From Minisyncoccota bacterium (lineage in GTDB: Bacteria; Patescibacteriota; Microgenomatia; PFEM01; JAFGMK01): 48,813 nucleotides of DNA. Shown piece after piece: positions 33,125-41,808 of the stretch. The stretch's first letter is position 1; each line of letters begins with the position of its first letter. The notes under the pieces were generated by a model. That model had not been told where the DNA came from. It was given only the letters and a program-made list of their open reading frames with translations, and did no database searches. The DNA lies in contig JAFGMK010000006.1 of assembly GCA_016927565.1 (NCBI GenBank), forward strand, positions 101,942-150,754, given 5' to 3'. Position numbers and translations under genes: made by a program.

Positions 33125-33169
33125 ATTTTCTTACTCCGTGGTTCACCCAAAATTAAAAATAATAAATTT

Positions 33170-33637
33170 CTATTTTTTATCTTTACTAATGCCGGACTTG
33201 CCCTTCCGGTTTCTAATTCTTGCTACCAAACCGGTTTTTGCCTGTGATTGGTTATTTTTTTTAGACTGTTTAGTTTTTTTTGCCTCAGCCTTAATTCCCT
33301 CTTTTCCCTCTCCCTCCAGAACAACCCTTAAATGACTCGTTCTTTTTAAAATCGTCCGCGCTCTGCCCCGGCTGACCGCCCGCCATCTTTTAAGCGTCGG
33401 CCCCTTGTTTACCTGAATTTCTTTGATTTTTAAGTCGGTTTCCTTTAAACCAAAATTGTTAACGGCGTTCGCTGAGGCCTGTTTTAAGGTCAATAAGATT
33501 GGCCGGGCCGCTCTTTTGTCTAAATTTTCCAAAACCAATTTTGCCCGGGCCAAGTCTAAAGAGGCCACTGTTTTAGTCACCAGACGCATTTTCCTGGGAC
33601 TCATTCGAATAAACTTTGATTTGGCAATTATTTCCAT
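33170..33637 (-). CDS. rplV: 50S ribosomal protein uL22 with basic tail
   Basis: The core (about 1-110) has FIRMSPRKMRLV, LKQASANAVNNFGL and the tunnel beta hairpin end RGRARTILKRTSHLRVVLE. A Lys/Glu/Gln-rich tail of about 45 residues follows, giving 155 residues, longer than the usual 110-115. uL22 lines the exit tunnel. It follows rpsS by 55 bp. Confidence 0.96.
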   Translation of the reverse strand: MEIIAKSKFIRMSPRKMRLVTKTVASLDLARAKLVLENLDKRAARPILLTLKQASANAVNNFGLKETDLKIKEIQVNKGPTLKRWRAVSRGRARTILKRTSHLRVVLEGEGKEGIKAEAKKTKQSKKNNQSQAKTGLVARIRNRKGKSGISKDKK

Positions 33638-33692
33638 CGATTAAATTCTAAATTGCAATTTCTTATTCTAATCTTCTGATTTTTAAATTATC

Positions 33693-33977
33693 TTAAGTTT
33701 TAGTTATTACTCTCTTTACTACCCGACCGTGGCCCCTGAAAGTCCGGGTCGGGGCAAATTCGCCCAAGCGATGACCAACCATTGCTTCAGTAATAAAGAC
33801 ATCAATGAAAATCCGTCCATTATGGACTTGAAAAGTTTGACCCACGAACTCGGGCGGAATCTGGCTTGCCCTGGCCCAAGTCTTGATCGGCTCTTTTTTT
33901 CCGCTTGCTTTTTGCAACGTCACTTTCTTAAAAAGCTTGGCATCTATATATGGTCCTTTTTTACTGCTTCTGGCCAT
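33693..33977 (-). CDS. rpsS: 30S ribosomal protein uS19
   Basis: The 94-residue protein begins [19 protein letters not shown] and has [37 protein letters not shown], the full family pattern. uS19 pairs with uS13 in the head of 30S. It is 28 bp after rplB. Confidence 0.98.
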   Translation of the reverse strand: MARSSKKGPYIDAKLFKKVTLQKASGKKEPIKTWARASQIPPEFVGQTFQVHNGRIFIDVFITEAMVGHRLGEFAPTRTFRGHGRVVKRVITKT

Positions 33978-34005
33978 TTTTCCTTCCCTTTTACAAAAAG
34001 ATTTT

Positions 34006-34836
34006 CTACTTTTTTCGGCTAATAATCAATTTATCCGAGTATTTTTTTCTTTTTCTGGTTTTTTTTCCCAAAGTTTTTTTTCCCCAAGGGCTTTTCGGTG
34101 AAGGCATTCCGATACCGGAACGGCCTTCGCCGCCACCATGAGGGTGAGATCCGGGATGCATTGCTACCCCGCGGACTGATGGCCGCCAGCCCATCCGGCG
34201 GCGGCGACCAGCCTTACCCAGAGTCCGAAGCTTGGCTTCTTGATTTCCGACTTGACCGATAGTAGCATAACATTCCGGTAAAAATCTTTTTCTTTCTCCG
34301 GAGGGCAATTTTAAAATCATCCATTTTTCTTCTCTGCCTAAAATGACAACTCCGTTACCTGCTCCCCGGGCAACTTGTCCGCCTTTTCCCGGCCTGATTT
34401 CGACATTGTGAACAACCGTCCCTATCGGAATTCTCGCTAACGGCAAAGCATGGCCGACTTTCAGCTCAGCCTTCTCTCCGGCCATTACTTCAGCCCCCAC
34501 CCTCAAACCATCGGGAGCCAAGATATAAGCGCGAGCGCCATCCTGATAAAGCAAATGAGCCAGATGGGCATTCCGATTCGGGTCATATTCCAAAGCAATC
34601 ACTTTAGCAGAGATATTACTCTTTTCCCTCCTCAAAAAATCAACCTTTCTTAAAAGACGTTTATGGCCGCCGCCCCGATGGCGGATAGTAACTTGACCGG
34701 CCGCGTTTCTGCCGCCTCTTTTCTTCAAAGTTTTGACCAGTTTTTTAACCGGTCTTGCTTTAGCCAGAAAACGATTGTCAGAAAATAAAGCAAACCTTCG
34801 ACCGGGCGTAGTTGGTTTTTGTTTTTTAAAAGCCAT
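34006..34836 (-). CDS. rplB: 50S ribosomal protein uL2
   Basis: From the ATG at 34836 the product is 276 residues. It contains [30 protein letters not shown], the [13 protein letters not shown] loop and the peptidyl-transferase-proximal [18 protein letters not shown] with the conserved His-Pro-His. A GTG at 34845 would overlap rplW by 8 bp and is less likely. uL2 is essential for subunit joining. Confidence 0.98.
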   Translation of the reverse strand: MAFKKQKPTTPGRRFALFSDNRFLAKARPVKKLVKTLKKRGGRNAAGQVTIRHRGGGHKRLLRKVDFLRREKSNISAKVIALEYDPNRNAHLAHLLYQDGARAYILAPDGLRVGAEVMAGEKAELKVGHALPLARIPIGTVVHNVEIRPGKGGQVARGAGNGVVILGREEKWMILKLPSGERKRFLPECYATIGQVGNQEAKLRTLGKAGRRRRMGWRPSVRGVAMHPGSHPHGGGEGRSGIGMPSPKSPWGKKTLGKKTRKRKKYSDKLIISRKK

Positions 34837-34837
34837 T

Positions 34838-35131
34838 TTATTCACTCATCTCAAACAAATCAATTTTCTCCCCTTCTTTTAAAGACACTATCGCCTTCTT
34901 CCAATCAGAGAGAGTTGTTTGGCGTTGATACTTTTTGACCCTTTTGATTTTTCCTTTAAATTTCATCGTCCGGATTTTCAAAGGATGAACCTGAAAAAAA
35001 TCTTTTAGGGCTTTTTTAATCTCTGACTTAGTAGCTCTTCTGTCAACCATAAAAACATACTGACCGCCGCTTGCTTGGCGCATCGACTTTTCGGTGATAA
35101 CCGGCCGTTTAATTACGTCTCTCAGGTTCAT
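34838..35131 (-). CDS. rplW: 50S ribosomal protein uL23
   Basis: The 97-residue protein has VIKRPVITEKSM, YVFMVDRRATKSEIKKALKDF, VHPLKIRTMKFKGK and KKAIVSLKEGEKID, all typical. It is a docking site for trigger factor and SRP. The start overlaps rplD by 4 bp. Confidence 0.97.
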   Translation of the reverse strand: MNLRDVIKRPVITEKSMRQASGGQYVFMVDRRATKSEIKKALKDFFQVHPLKIRTMKFKGKIKRVKKYQRQTTLSDWKKAIVSLKEGEKIDLFEMSE

Positions 35132-35769
35132 TTTTTAGATTTTAAAAAGGTTTCCTCCAAAATTTTAATACTTTCAGGCAGAAAAATCAGTTTGCCGCCA
35201 TACAAAACCCGATAGGGATTCAGAAGTTTGACTTGAATTAACCGTACTCTTGCCAGATTACCGGTTGCCCGATGTAAATTTTCGAAACCGGGCGGTACAG
35301 CAATCAGAATTTTTTTTGCTTCCGGGATCAGTTTATCAAAAAAGGTTGCTGCTGTTTTTGTTTTCGGTTCAATTTTTTCAAGACCCTCAACCACCATTAT
35401 TCCGCCCGCCTTTAGACGGCCGGTAAGAACTGAAAAAAGCGCCTTGCGTTTCATTTTTCGGTTTAATACCAGCTGGTAATTTTCCCGACCGGTCGGCCCA
35501 TGCGCTACTCCGCCGCCCACAAAAATCGGAGCATATTGATCACCGTGTCGAGCCCGACCGGTGCCCTTCTGCCGCCAAATCTTCTTACCTGACCCCCTGA
35601 CTTCACCTCTGGTTTTTACCTTAGCCCCCGATCTTCTTTGATTAGCCCGGTAAACCCGGACTGCCCGGGCTACAAGATCAGGATTGATTTTGGCATTAAA
35701 AATCTTCTCCGGAAGAGAAATCTGCCTTGTTTTTTCCCCGTTGGTATTATAAACGTCAATTTTTATCAT
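35128..35769 (-). CDS. rplD: 50S ribosomal protein uL4
   Basis: The 213-residue protein has the tunnel loop KIWRQKGTGRARHGDQYAP, VAHGPTGRENY and a C-terminal globular end with NPYRVLYGGKLIFL. In E. coli uL4 represses the S10 operon by acting on its leader. Here the operon leader lies directly upstream of rplC. The start overlaps rplC by 4 bp. Confidence 0.97.
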   Translation of the reverse strand: MIKIDVYNTNGEKTRQISLPEKIFNAKINPDLVARAVRVYRANQRRSGAKVKTRGEVRGSGKKIWRQKGTGRARHGDQYAPIFVGGGVAHGPTGRENYQLVLNRKMKRKALFSVLTGRLKAGGIMVVEGLEKIEPKTKTAATFFDKLIPEAKKILIAVPPGFENLHRATGNLARVRLIQVKLLNPYRVLYGGKLIFLPESIKILEETFLKSKK

Positions 35770-36515
35770 TTCTCCAAAACCTCATCTTTGCCTGAAATTT
35801 CTTTTCCTTCAACCTCAGCCTGAGAATTTTCGCCAATTTCCAGGGCTTGGCCCAATTCCAAAAGATCGGTTACCCTTTTCACCCGGCCAATCTTTTTTAC
35901 TTGTAAAAAACATCCTCTAAAACCGGGAACTAGGCCGGAAACTAATAAAAAACCATCTTCGTCATTAATTGCTAAGACTTCCAGATTTTTAATCGTTACT
36001 CTTGCCTGACCTGAATGGCCGGCCATTTTCTTACCCTTAAAAACCCGTCCCGGCGTTGTTGTTTGCCCAATTGATCCCGGCGATCTCGGCCGGTCTGATT
36101 GGCCGTGAGTTCTGGGACCGCCGGCGAAACCCCATCTTTTCATTACTCCGGTAAAACCTTTTCCCTTTGAATAACCGGTTACTTTGACCAGATCACCGGC
36201 CTTTAAAATTTCAGTCGCTTTAATTTCCTGACCTTTTTTGAAAACATCGCCATCATCAACTCTAACTTCCCGAAAATATAAAGGAGCCTGTTTAATCCCG
36301 GCTCCCTTTAAACATTTCTGCTGCGGTTGGTTCAATCGACGCAACCGCCCTTCGCCAATACCAACTTGGACGGCCTGATAACCGTCCTTATCCTGACTTT
36401 TAATCTGGGTAATCACAAGAGGAAAAAACTTAATCTTCGTAGCCGGAATAAAAGCCCCGTCCCGAGTAAAATAACGCTGCGATCCTAATTTAGTTCCAAA
36501 AACAGTGTTTATCAT
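35766..36515 (-). CDS. rplC: 50S ribosomal protein uL3
   Basis: The 249-residue protein starts MINTVFGTKLGSQRYFTRDG and carries KGKGFTGVMKRWGFAGGPRTHG, SPGSIGQTTTPGRVFKGKKM and AGHSGQARVTIKNLEV. A Glu-rich tail of about 20 residues extends the usual end. It is the first gene after the interrupted rpsJ-rplC junction, with its own promoter and a 120-base leader. Confidence 0.97.
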   Translation of the reverse strand: MINTVFGTKLGSQRYFTRDGAFIPATKIKFFPLVITQIKSQDKDGYQAVQVGIGEGRLRRLNQPQQKCLKGAGIKQAPLYFREVRVDDGDVFKKGQEIKATEILKAGDLVKVTGYSKGKGFTGVMKRWGFAGGPRTHGQSDRPRSPGSIGQTTTPGRVFKGKKMAGHSGQARVTIKNLEVLAINDEDGFLLVSGLVPGFRGCFLQVKKIGRVKRVTDLLELGQALEIGENSQAEVEGKEISGKDEVLEK

Positions 36516-36533
36516 AATCTTTTATCAGACACT

Positions 36534-36610
36534 AAAAAAAGTGCCGGAGGCACCTTCTTTTTCCAAAAAAGCGCTTCGCTTTGTAAGATTTCGTCTTAAG
36601 TGAACAAAGC
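36534..36610 (-). promoter_or_regulatory. Leader of the rplC operon with competing hairpins and terminators
   Basis: Transcribed from the minus strand, the leader first offers GCTTTGT (36610-36604) pairing with ACAAAGC (36584-36578), with a nested TTAAGA/TCTT stem. ACAAAGC is also the 5' part of a second hairpin AAAGCG-AAG-CGCTTT (36582-36568), followed by T residues. The two cannot form together. Downstream GTGCC-TCC-GGCAC plus seven T (36553-36534) is a further intrinsic terminator before the rplC start. The layout is that of an attenuator. Confidence 0.6.
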
Positions 36611-36636
36611 TTTCACCTCCATATTTGGTTGCCGAG

Positions 36637-36665
36637 ATTATACAATTTTTTTTTCCTTCGTGCAA
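36637..36665 (-). promoter_or_regulatory. Promoter of the rplC (S10) operon
   Basis: TTGCAC (36665-36660), a 17-bp spacer containing an A9 run, and consensus TATAAT (36642-36637) on the minus strand. The start would be near 36630, giving a leader of about 115 bases. Confidence 0.8.
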
Positions 36666-36734
36666 GTTTCTTTCTAAGCTGAATTCAGACATTTTCTCAA
36701 ATCGGCAAAGGAAGGACGAATAGCTCGCAATGTT

Positions 36735-36763
36735 TTGACAAATCTGCCGCGACATGGTATACT
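36735..36763 (+). promoter_or_regulatory. Strong plus-strand promoter before a short structured transcript
   Basis: Consensus TTGACA (36735-36740), 17 bp, TATACT (36758-36763), with a second TATAAT overlapping at 36763-36768. It fires away from the S10 operon toward two hairpins and the transposase gene. Back-to-back with the rplC promoter. Confidence 0.7.
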
Positions 36764-36769
36764 ATAATT

Positions 36770-36839
36770 GTTCTTGCAAGAGCACTAGTGACCTAACTGG
36801 TCGCTTTTTAGAGCCCCTTCGGGGGCTCATCCTTTTCTT
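36770..36839 (+). ncRNA. Candidate short structured RNA
   Basis: Downstream of the strong promoter lie TCTTGCAAGA (self-complementary), AGTGACC-TAACT-GGTCGCT followed by TTTTT, then GAGCCCC-TTC-GGGGGCTC followed by a T-rich stretch. A transcript of about 40-70 bases ending at one of these terminators is predicted. It matches no RNA family I know. It may instead be the leader of the transposase gene. Confidence 0.4.
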
Positions 36840-36905
36840 AGGGAAAAATTCACCCCCGCTGTCAATCACCCCACTTTTAGGTGTAAATGGTTAAATGTGG
36901 TTAAA

Positions 36906-36941
36906 TGATCCGGGATCGTTTTCCTATTGACGATCCGGTAA
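36906..36941 (+). repeat. Left REP-like end of the transposase element
   Basis: TGATCCGGGATCGTTTT, then six bases, then GACGATCCGGTAA. It is the inverted counterpart of 37647-37682, with about 30 of 36 positions identical. Each end can fold by itself: CCGGGATCG against CGATCCGG with one bulged G, the typical REP hairpin. Confidence 0.85.
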
Positions 36942-36964
36942 AAGTCAATTATTCTGGATCTAGG

Positions 36965-37639
36965 ATGCCTGCCAGACCAATTCCCCTTGTAACCGGAGAA
37001 ATATATCATGTTTTAAACAGGGGAGTCTTTTCTTTACCGATTTTTACCAGAGTTAAAGATTATAAAAGGTTTACAGAAACTCTTTTTTACTACCAAAACG
37101 AAAATTCTCAAAGTCAGTTTGCTAAGATATTAGAGCTTTCCCGATTGGATAAAGAAAATTTAAAAAAAGAGTTAAGGAAGAAGAAGGACTTTCTTGTTGA
37201 GATCGTTGCCTACTGCCTAATGCCCAATCACTTTCACTTACTGGTAAAACAAGCCAAAGATAGAGGCATTCGCAATTTTATTACTAAGTCTTGCAATAGT
37301 TATTCGCATTACTTCAGCACCAAATATAAAAGAAAAGGGCCTTTGTTTGAGGGAAGATTCAAAGCGATTAGAGTAGAGACAGAAGAGCAATTGATTCACC
37401 TGTCTCGCTATATTCACCTAAATCCATACTCCTCCTATCTAGTTAAGAACTTTAAAAAACTAGCAGCATATCCCTTTTCATCCTTGCCAGAATATTTAAA
37501 CAACATTAAGGATCCCATTTGCCAAAAAGAAATAGTTCTTAGTTACTTTTCGGGTTTTGAAGATTATAAGAAATTCGTTTTTCGCCAAGCAGAGTATCAG
37601 AGAGAATTAGGAAAAATAAAACATCTTGCCTTAGAATAA
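36965..37639 (+). CDS. REP-associated tyrosine transposase (RAYT, Y1/HUH family)
   Basis: The 224-residue protein belongs to the Y1 transposase family of IS200/IS605-like and REP-associated enzymes. It has YHVLNRG (14-20), the HUH motif in CLMPNHFHLLVK (His89, His91), candidate nucleophiles Tyr113 and Tyr116 in NSYSHYFSTKY, and KGPLFEGRFKA (124-134). All core residues are present, so it may be active. The ATG at 36965, after a TAGG, gives the canonical N-terminus; an ATG at 36905 would read through the left REP. It converges on rpsJ. Confidence 0.92.
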   Translation: MPARPIPLVTGEIYHVLNRGVFSLPIFTRVKDYKRFTETLFYYQNENSQSQFAKILELSRLDKENLKKELRKKKDFLVEIVAYCLMPNHFHLLVKQAKDRGIRNFITKSCNSYSHYFSTKYKRKGPLFEGRFKAIRVETEEQLIHLSRYIHLNPYSSYLVKNFKKLAAYPFSSLPEYLNNIKDPICQKEIVLSYFSGFEDYKKFVFRQAEYQRELGKIKHLALE

Positions 37640-37646
37640 TCTCCTC

Positions 37647-37682
37647 TTACCGGATCGTCTACTTAAAAACGATCCCGGATCG
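37647..37682 (-). repeat. Right REP-like end of the transposase element
   Basis: TTACCGGATCGTC, spacer, then AAAACGATCCCGGATCG. Its reverse complement aligns with the left end. Immediately outside is a GTAAATTC/GAATTTAC hairpin (37682-37707) that overlaps the rpsJ stop and may end that transcript. Confidence 0.85.
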
Positions 37683-37703
37683 TAAATTCGTAAATTGGTG
37701 AAT

Positions 37704-38012
37704 TTACATCTTCAGCTCGATATCGACGCCGGCCGGAAGGTCAAGATGCATCAAGGAGTCAATCGTTTTACCGGTCGGCTCTAAAATATCAATCAGGCGC
37801 ATATGGGTCAGAATCTGATAGTGGTTCCGAGCATCCTTATCGGTATGAGGCGAGGTTGTCACCACGATTAGTTTTCTCCTGGTCGGTAAAGGAACCGGAC
37901 CAATAACTTTCGCCCCCGTCGTCAGGGCGGTTTCTAAAATCTTCTGACAACTCTCATCGATAACCCGATGATCGTAACTTTTTAAACGTACCCGGATTCG
38001 GCTTTTTGGCAT
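37704..38012 (-). CDS. rpsJ: 30S ribosomal protein uS10
   Basis: The 102-residue protein has [40 protein letters not shown], and the end [10 protein letters not shown], full family pattern. uS10 also works as NusE in antitermination. It ends the fusA-tuf-rpsJ transcript, 61 bp after tuf, and is separated from rplC by the transposase unit. Confidence 0.98.
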   Translation of the reverse strand: MPKSRIRVRLKSYDHRVIDESCQKILETALTTGAKVIGPVPLPTRRKLIVVTTSPHTDKDARNHYQILTHMRLIDILEPTGKTIDSLMHLDLPAGVDIELKM

Positions 38013-38073
38013 TCGCTAGCTTTTTTGACTCATTAAGTTAAAAATGGCAGTGTCCAGTTTTCAGACTTTCCCG

Positions 38074-39282
38074 CTATTTAATGATTTTCGAGACAACTCC
38101 GGCTCCGATGGTTATTCCACCCTCGCGGATAGCAAACTGTTGACCTTCTTCCAAAGCAACCGGCACAATTAATTTAACTGTCATCTTGGCATTATCGCCC
38201 GGCATCACCATTTCCACTCCCTTGGATAGAGTAACTTCTCCGGTCACATCGGTCGTACCAATATAGAATTGAGGTTTATAACCGGAAAAAAAAGGCTTAT
38301 GACGTCCGCCTTCTTCTTTAGTCGAGATATAAACCTCGCCTTCAAATTCGGTATGAGGCGTTGTTGATCCCGGCTTAGCCAAAACCTGGCCCCTTTCAAC
38401 TTCGGTTTTTTCCACTCCCCGAAGCAAAACACCGATATTGTCACCTGCTTGACCTTCATCAAGCAACTTATTAAACATTTCCACTCCGGTTACTACGGTT
38501 TTTTTGGTGGCAGCGGCCAAACCGACAATTTCTACTTCCTCGTTGAGCTTGACCTTGCCCCGCGTTACCCGGCCGGTAACCACCGTTCCCCGCCCCTTAA
38601 TGGAAAAAACGTCTTCGATCGGCATTAAGAAAGGCTTATCAACATCTCTCGCCGGAGTAGGGATATAACTGTCAACTTTTTCCATTAATTCAAGAATGGA
38701 GCCGCACCATTCGCAATCTTTTTTTCCACAACCACACTCCAAAGCTTTCAAAGCGGATCCCCGGACTACCGGTACTTCATTCCCCGGAAATTTATATTTG
38801 TTCAAAAGTTCTCTAACTTCAACCTCGACCAAATCAACCAGTTCTTTATCATCAACCGCATCGACCTTATTCAAAAAAACAACCATTGCCGGAACATTCA
38901 CTTGTCGAGCCAAAAGGATATGCTCTCGGGTTTGAGGCATCGGCCCGTCATCAGCGGCAACGACCAGGATGGCGCCATCCATTTGAGCCGCCCCGGTAAT
39001 CATGTTTTTGATGTAATCTTTATGACCCGGACAGTCAATATGGGCATAATGGCGTTTTTCAGTTTCATACTCGATATGACTGATGGAGATAGTAACGCCC
39101 CGTTCTTTTTCTTCAGGAGCATTATCAATCTCATCAAAAGCGTAGTATTTATCCGTTTGACCGGAAGCATTCAAAACCTTGGTAATCGCGCTGGTCAGAG
39201 TTGTCTTGCCGTGATCAACATGACCAATAGTACCCACATTAACATGGGGCTTAGTTCTTTTAAATTTTTGTTTATCTGCCAT
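38074..39282 (-). CDS. tuf: Elongation factor Tu with Cys-rich insertion
   Basis: EF-Tu delivers aminoacyl-tRNA to the ribosome. The 402-residue protein has GTPase motifs GHVDHGKT (20-27), DCPGHKDY (83-90), NKVD (138-141) and SALKAL (176-181). Right after SALKAL lies an insertion with Cys183, Cys185, Cys190 and Cys193 ([11 protein letters not shown]), where E. coli has a short Cys-free loop; it could bind a metal. AAGGGAGG precedes the ATG. It has its own promoter and follows fusA. Confidence 0.98.
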   Translation of the reverse strand: MADKQKFKRTKPHVNVGTIGHVDHGKTTLTSAITKVLNASGQTDKYYAFDEIDNAPEEKERGVTISISHIEYETEKRHYAHIDCPGHKDYIKNMITGAAQMDGAILVVAADDGPMPQTREHILLARQVNVPAMVVFLNKVDAVDDKELVDLVEVEVRELLNKYKFPGNEVPVVRGSALKALECGCGKKDCEWCGSILELMEKVDSYIPTPARDVDKPFLMPIEDVFSIKGRGTVVTGRVTRGKVKLNEEVEIVGLAAATKKTVVTGVEMFNKLLDEGQAGDNIGVLLRGVEKTEVERGQVLAKPGSTTPHTEFEGEVYISTKEEGGRHKPFFSGYKPQFYIGTTDVTGEVTLSKGVEMVMPGDNAKMTVKLIVPVALEEGQQFAIREGGITIGAGVVSKIIK

Positions 39283-39314
39283 AATGACCTCCCTTAGAAT
39301 AAAATGGTTTTTAT

Positions 39315-39343
39315 ATTATAAAGCTTGCTTGACTTGGGTTCAA
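39315..39343 (-). promoter_or_regulatory. tuf promoter
   Basis: TTGAAC (39343-39338), a 17-bp spacer and consensus TATAAT (39320-39315) on the minus strand, within the 87-bp fusA-tuf gap. The leader would be about 25 bases, with AAGGGAGG as ribosome binding site. This gives tuf extra expression beyond fusA. Confidence 0.8.
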
Positions 39344-39369
39344 GGCCCTCTTTTTTCTTTTTTAAAAAA

Positions 39370-41517
39370 TTAAGCTGCCGTCCGGCCACCTTTTTTGGCT
39401 AAGATAATTTTTTCAGCAATTTGACTAGGCACCTCCTCGTAATGGCTCGGCTCAAGGTAAAAACTTGCCCGCCCCTGAGTCATGCTCCGAAGAGTGGTCG
39501 CGTAACCCGGAATCTCTGCCAGCGGCACCTGGCCTTTAATCACCCTAGTTTTACCTCTTATTTCCGTTCCCAAAATCTGCGATCTTTTAGCCGATAAATC
39601 GCCGATAACATCGCCCATAAACTCCTCAGGGGTAGTCACCTCAATCTTCATAATCGGCTCAAGCAGAACCAAATCAGCTTGCTTGGCCGCCGCCTGAAGA
39701 GCAATTGAACCGGCAATTTTAAAGGCAATTTCCGAGGAGTCAACTTCGTGATAGCTTCCGTCATAAACCGCCGCCTTCAGGTCAACCACCGGATAACCAG
39801 CTAAAACGCCGTTTTCCATCGCTTCTTTGACTCCTTTTTCAATTGCCGGAATATATTCTGACGGAACCGCCGTTCCTCTGATTTCATTGGCAAACTCAAA
39901 ACCTTCTCCCCGTCCCAATGGCTCCAACCGGAGCAAGCAATGACCGTATTGACCCCGGCCACCGGATTGACGAATATACTTTCCCTCAGCAGAGGCGGTT
40001 TTTTTAATCGTTTCTTTGTAGGCCACTTGAGGCCGGCCGGTAGATGCTTCAACCTTAAATTCCCGTTTCATCCGATCCGCAATAATCTCCAGATGCAGTT
40101 CTCCCATCCCGGAAATAATTGTCTGACCGGTTTCCCGATCCGAGCTAATTTTAAAAGTCGGGTCTTCTTCAGAAAGCTTCTTCAAAGCATAAGATAATTT
40201 TTCCTGGTCAGCCCGGGTTTTGGGTTCAATTGCCAGAGAAATTACCGGATCCGGAAATTTAATTGACTCTAAAACAAGAGGCTTATTTTTGTCGCAAAGA
40301 GTATCACCGGTAGTCGTTTCTTTTAAACCGACCACCGCTACTATTTCACCCGCTTCAGCCTGCTTGATTTCCTCCCGTTGATTAGCGTGCATCAACAAAA
40401 GCCGGCCGATTCTTTCCTGTTTATTGGCGGTAGCGTTTAAAACATTATCACCCGGCTTTAAGGTGCCGGAATAAATCCTGAGATAGGTCAATCGTCCAAC
40501 GTGGGGATCGGTTTGAATTTTAAAAGCAAGCGCTGCCAAAGGAGCCTTGGCCTCCGGCGGTCTTTTTTCTGCCTGTTCATTTTGAGGATTAACCCCTTCG
40601 ACCGGAGGAACATCCAAAGGATGAGGCAGGAAATTTACAATTCCGTCCAGCATTGGCTGGACACCTTTATTTCTTAAAGAGGCGCCGGTATAAATCGGTA
40701 TTAACTGATTGGCAACTGCAGCTTTCCGCAGGGCTTTTTTTAATTCAATGACGCCGATCTTTTCGCCATTTAAAAATTTTTCCGTAAGCCGGGTATCAGT
40801 TTCAGAAATTGTTTCCACCAGCTCTTCTCTAATCTTTTCAATTTTCGAAACAAGATTTTCGGGAATTTCGATCTCTTGAGGATTTTCCCCTTTGGGATCC
40901 TTATCATCATCCCAAACAAAAGCCTTTTTCTCCAAAACCAGAACAATTCCCTGAAAATCTTTTTCGGCTCCAATCGGATAAGCCAAAATCGCCACCTTTG
41001 CTCCTAACCGCTCCTTAACCATTCCTATTGTTCTTTCAAAATCCGCCCCCAATTTATCCATTTTGTTAATAAAGCAAATCCGAGGAACATGATAACGGTC
41101 AGCCTGGCGCCAAACTGTCTCGGATTGAGATTGAACTCCCTCTTCGGCGTCAAAAACCATCACCGCTCCGTCTAGAACCCGAAGCGACCTTTCAACCTCA
41201 GCCGTAAAATCGACGTGACCCGGGGTATCAATAATATTGATCCGATAAGCTCCATCAGGAACCGCTCCTTCTTCTTTGAGAGTCCAAAAGGTAGTTGTTG
41301 CCGCGGACATAATCGTAATTCCCCTCTCTCTTTCCTGCTCCATCCAATCCATTTGAGTCGTTCCCTCGTCAATGTCGCCGATCTTATAACTCTTGCCGGT
41401 GTAATAAAGAACCCGCTCAGTAGTAGTGGTTTTGCCGGCGTCAATGTGAGCAATAATACCAATGTTCCTGATTCGTTCAAGCTGAACTTTTTTACTGGGC
41501 TGTTTAGTTTCCGCCAT
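39370..41517 (-). CDS. fusA: Elongation factor G
   Basis: EF-G drives translocation. From the ATG at 41517 the protein is 715 residues: [19 protein letters not shown] (P-loop), [31 protein letters not shown], then domain II with [13 protein letters not shown], domain [14 protein letters not shown], and domain V with [18 protein letters not shown]. All five domains are present. A TTG six codons upstream has no support. rpsL and rpsG, which usually precede it, are not next to it here. Confidence 0.98.
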   Translation of the reverse strand: MAETKQPSKKVQLERIRNIGIIAHIDAGKTTTTERVLYYTGKSYKIGDIDEGTTQMDWMEQERERGITIMSAATTTFWTLKEEGAVPDGAYRINIIDTPGHVDFTAEVERSLRVLDGAVMVFDAEEGVQSQSETVWRQADRYHVPRICFINKMDKLGADFERTIGMVKERLGAKVAILAYPIGAEKDFQGIVLVLEKKAFVWDDDKDPKGENPQEIEIPENLVSKIEKIREELVETISETDTRLTEKFLNGEKIGVIELKKALRKAAVANQLIPIYTGASLRNKGVQPMLDGIVNFLPHPLDVPPVEGVNPQNEQAEKRPPEAKAPLAALAFKIQTDPHVGRLTYLRIYSGTLKPGDNVLNATANKQERIGRLLLMHANQREEIKQAEAGEIVAVVGLKETTTGDTLCDKNKPLVLESIKFPDPVISLAIEPKTRADQEKLSYALKKLSEEDPTFKISSDRETGQTIISGMGELHLEIIADRMKREFKVEASTGRPQVAYKETIKKTASAEGKYIRQSGGRGQYGHCLLRLEPLGRGEGFEFANEIRGTAVPSEYIPAIEKGVKEAMENGVLAGYPVVDLKAAVYDGSYHEVDSSEIAFKIAGSIALQAAAKQADLVLLEPIMKIEVTTPEEFMGDVIGDLSAKRSQILGTEIRGKTRVIKGQVPLAEIPGYATTLRSMTQGRASFYLEPSHYEEVPSQIAEKIILAKKGGRTAA

Positions 41518-41533
41518 AATTTTTATTGAGAAC

Positions 41534-41570
41534 AAAAAATACTGCTTCTAGTCACGAAGCAGCTTTTTTT
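41534..41570. terminator. Terminator hairpin in the fusA leader
   Basis: CTGCTTC (41542-41548) pairs with GAAGCAG (41556-41562), flanked by A-rich and T-rich runs on both sides, so it can act in both directions. On the minus strand it lies between the fusA promoter and the fusA start codon, where it would act as an attenuator. Confidence 0.65.
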
Positions 41571-41587
41571 AATAAAGCCACATGGGG

Positions 41588-41616
41588 ATTCTACCAAACC
41601 AAAAACTTGATTGCAA
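41588..41616 (-). promoter_or_regulatory. fusA promoter
   Basis: TTGCAA (41616-41611), 17-bp spacer, TAGAAT (41593-41588) on the minus strand. The start near 41581 gives a leader of about 64 bases that includes the terminator hairpin. Confidence 0.65.
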
Positions 41617-41652
41617 GCTCAAATCCTTTTGAGACACCGTTGAATGGTGTTT

Positions 41653-41796
41653 TGATCCATTGTCATTCTGATCCCGCCAACGGCGGGGGAAAGTCCCCGC
41701 CTCGTCATTCAGAGGCCAAAAAGACCGAAGATCCCTTTGGGTTCAAGCCGGGGATTCTTCGCTTGGCTCAAGATAACAGCAGGAAAATTTTTATTC
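41653..41796. repeat. Dispersed intergenic repeat, copy 2 (inverted relative to copy 1)
   Basis: The reverse complement matches 7740-7860 over most of its length. This copy carries an extra CCCGCC-AAC-GGCGGG hairpin near 41673-41687. It occupies most of the gap between fusA and the membrane protein gene. Confidence 0.75.
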
Positions 41797-41808
41797 CAGA
41801 TTCCTATC

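Larger units (their letters stand above)
36906..37682 (+). mobile_element. RAYT transposon unit between rpsJ and rplC
   Basis: The unit is 777 bp: left REP-like hairpin, one transposase gene, and an inverted REP-like hairpin. No target duplication is seen, as expected for HUH enzymes. It splits the almost universal rpsJ-rplC junction without breaking a gene. Confidence 0.85.

Noticed and set aside
36525-36755. 76-codon minus-strand frame before rplC
   Set aside because: It runs through the promoter, hairpins and terminator of the rplC leader, so it cannot be translated as one unit from that promoter.
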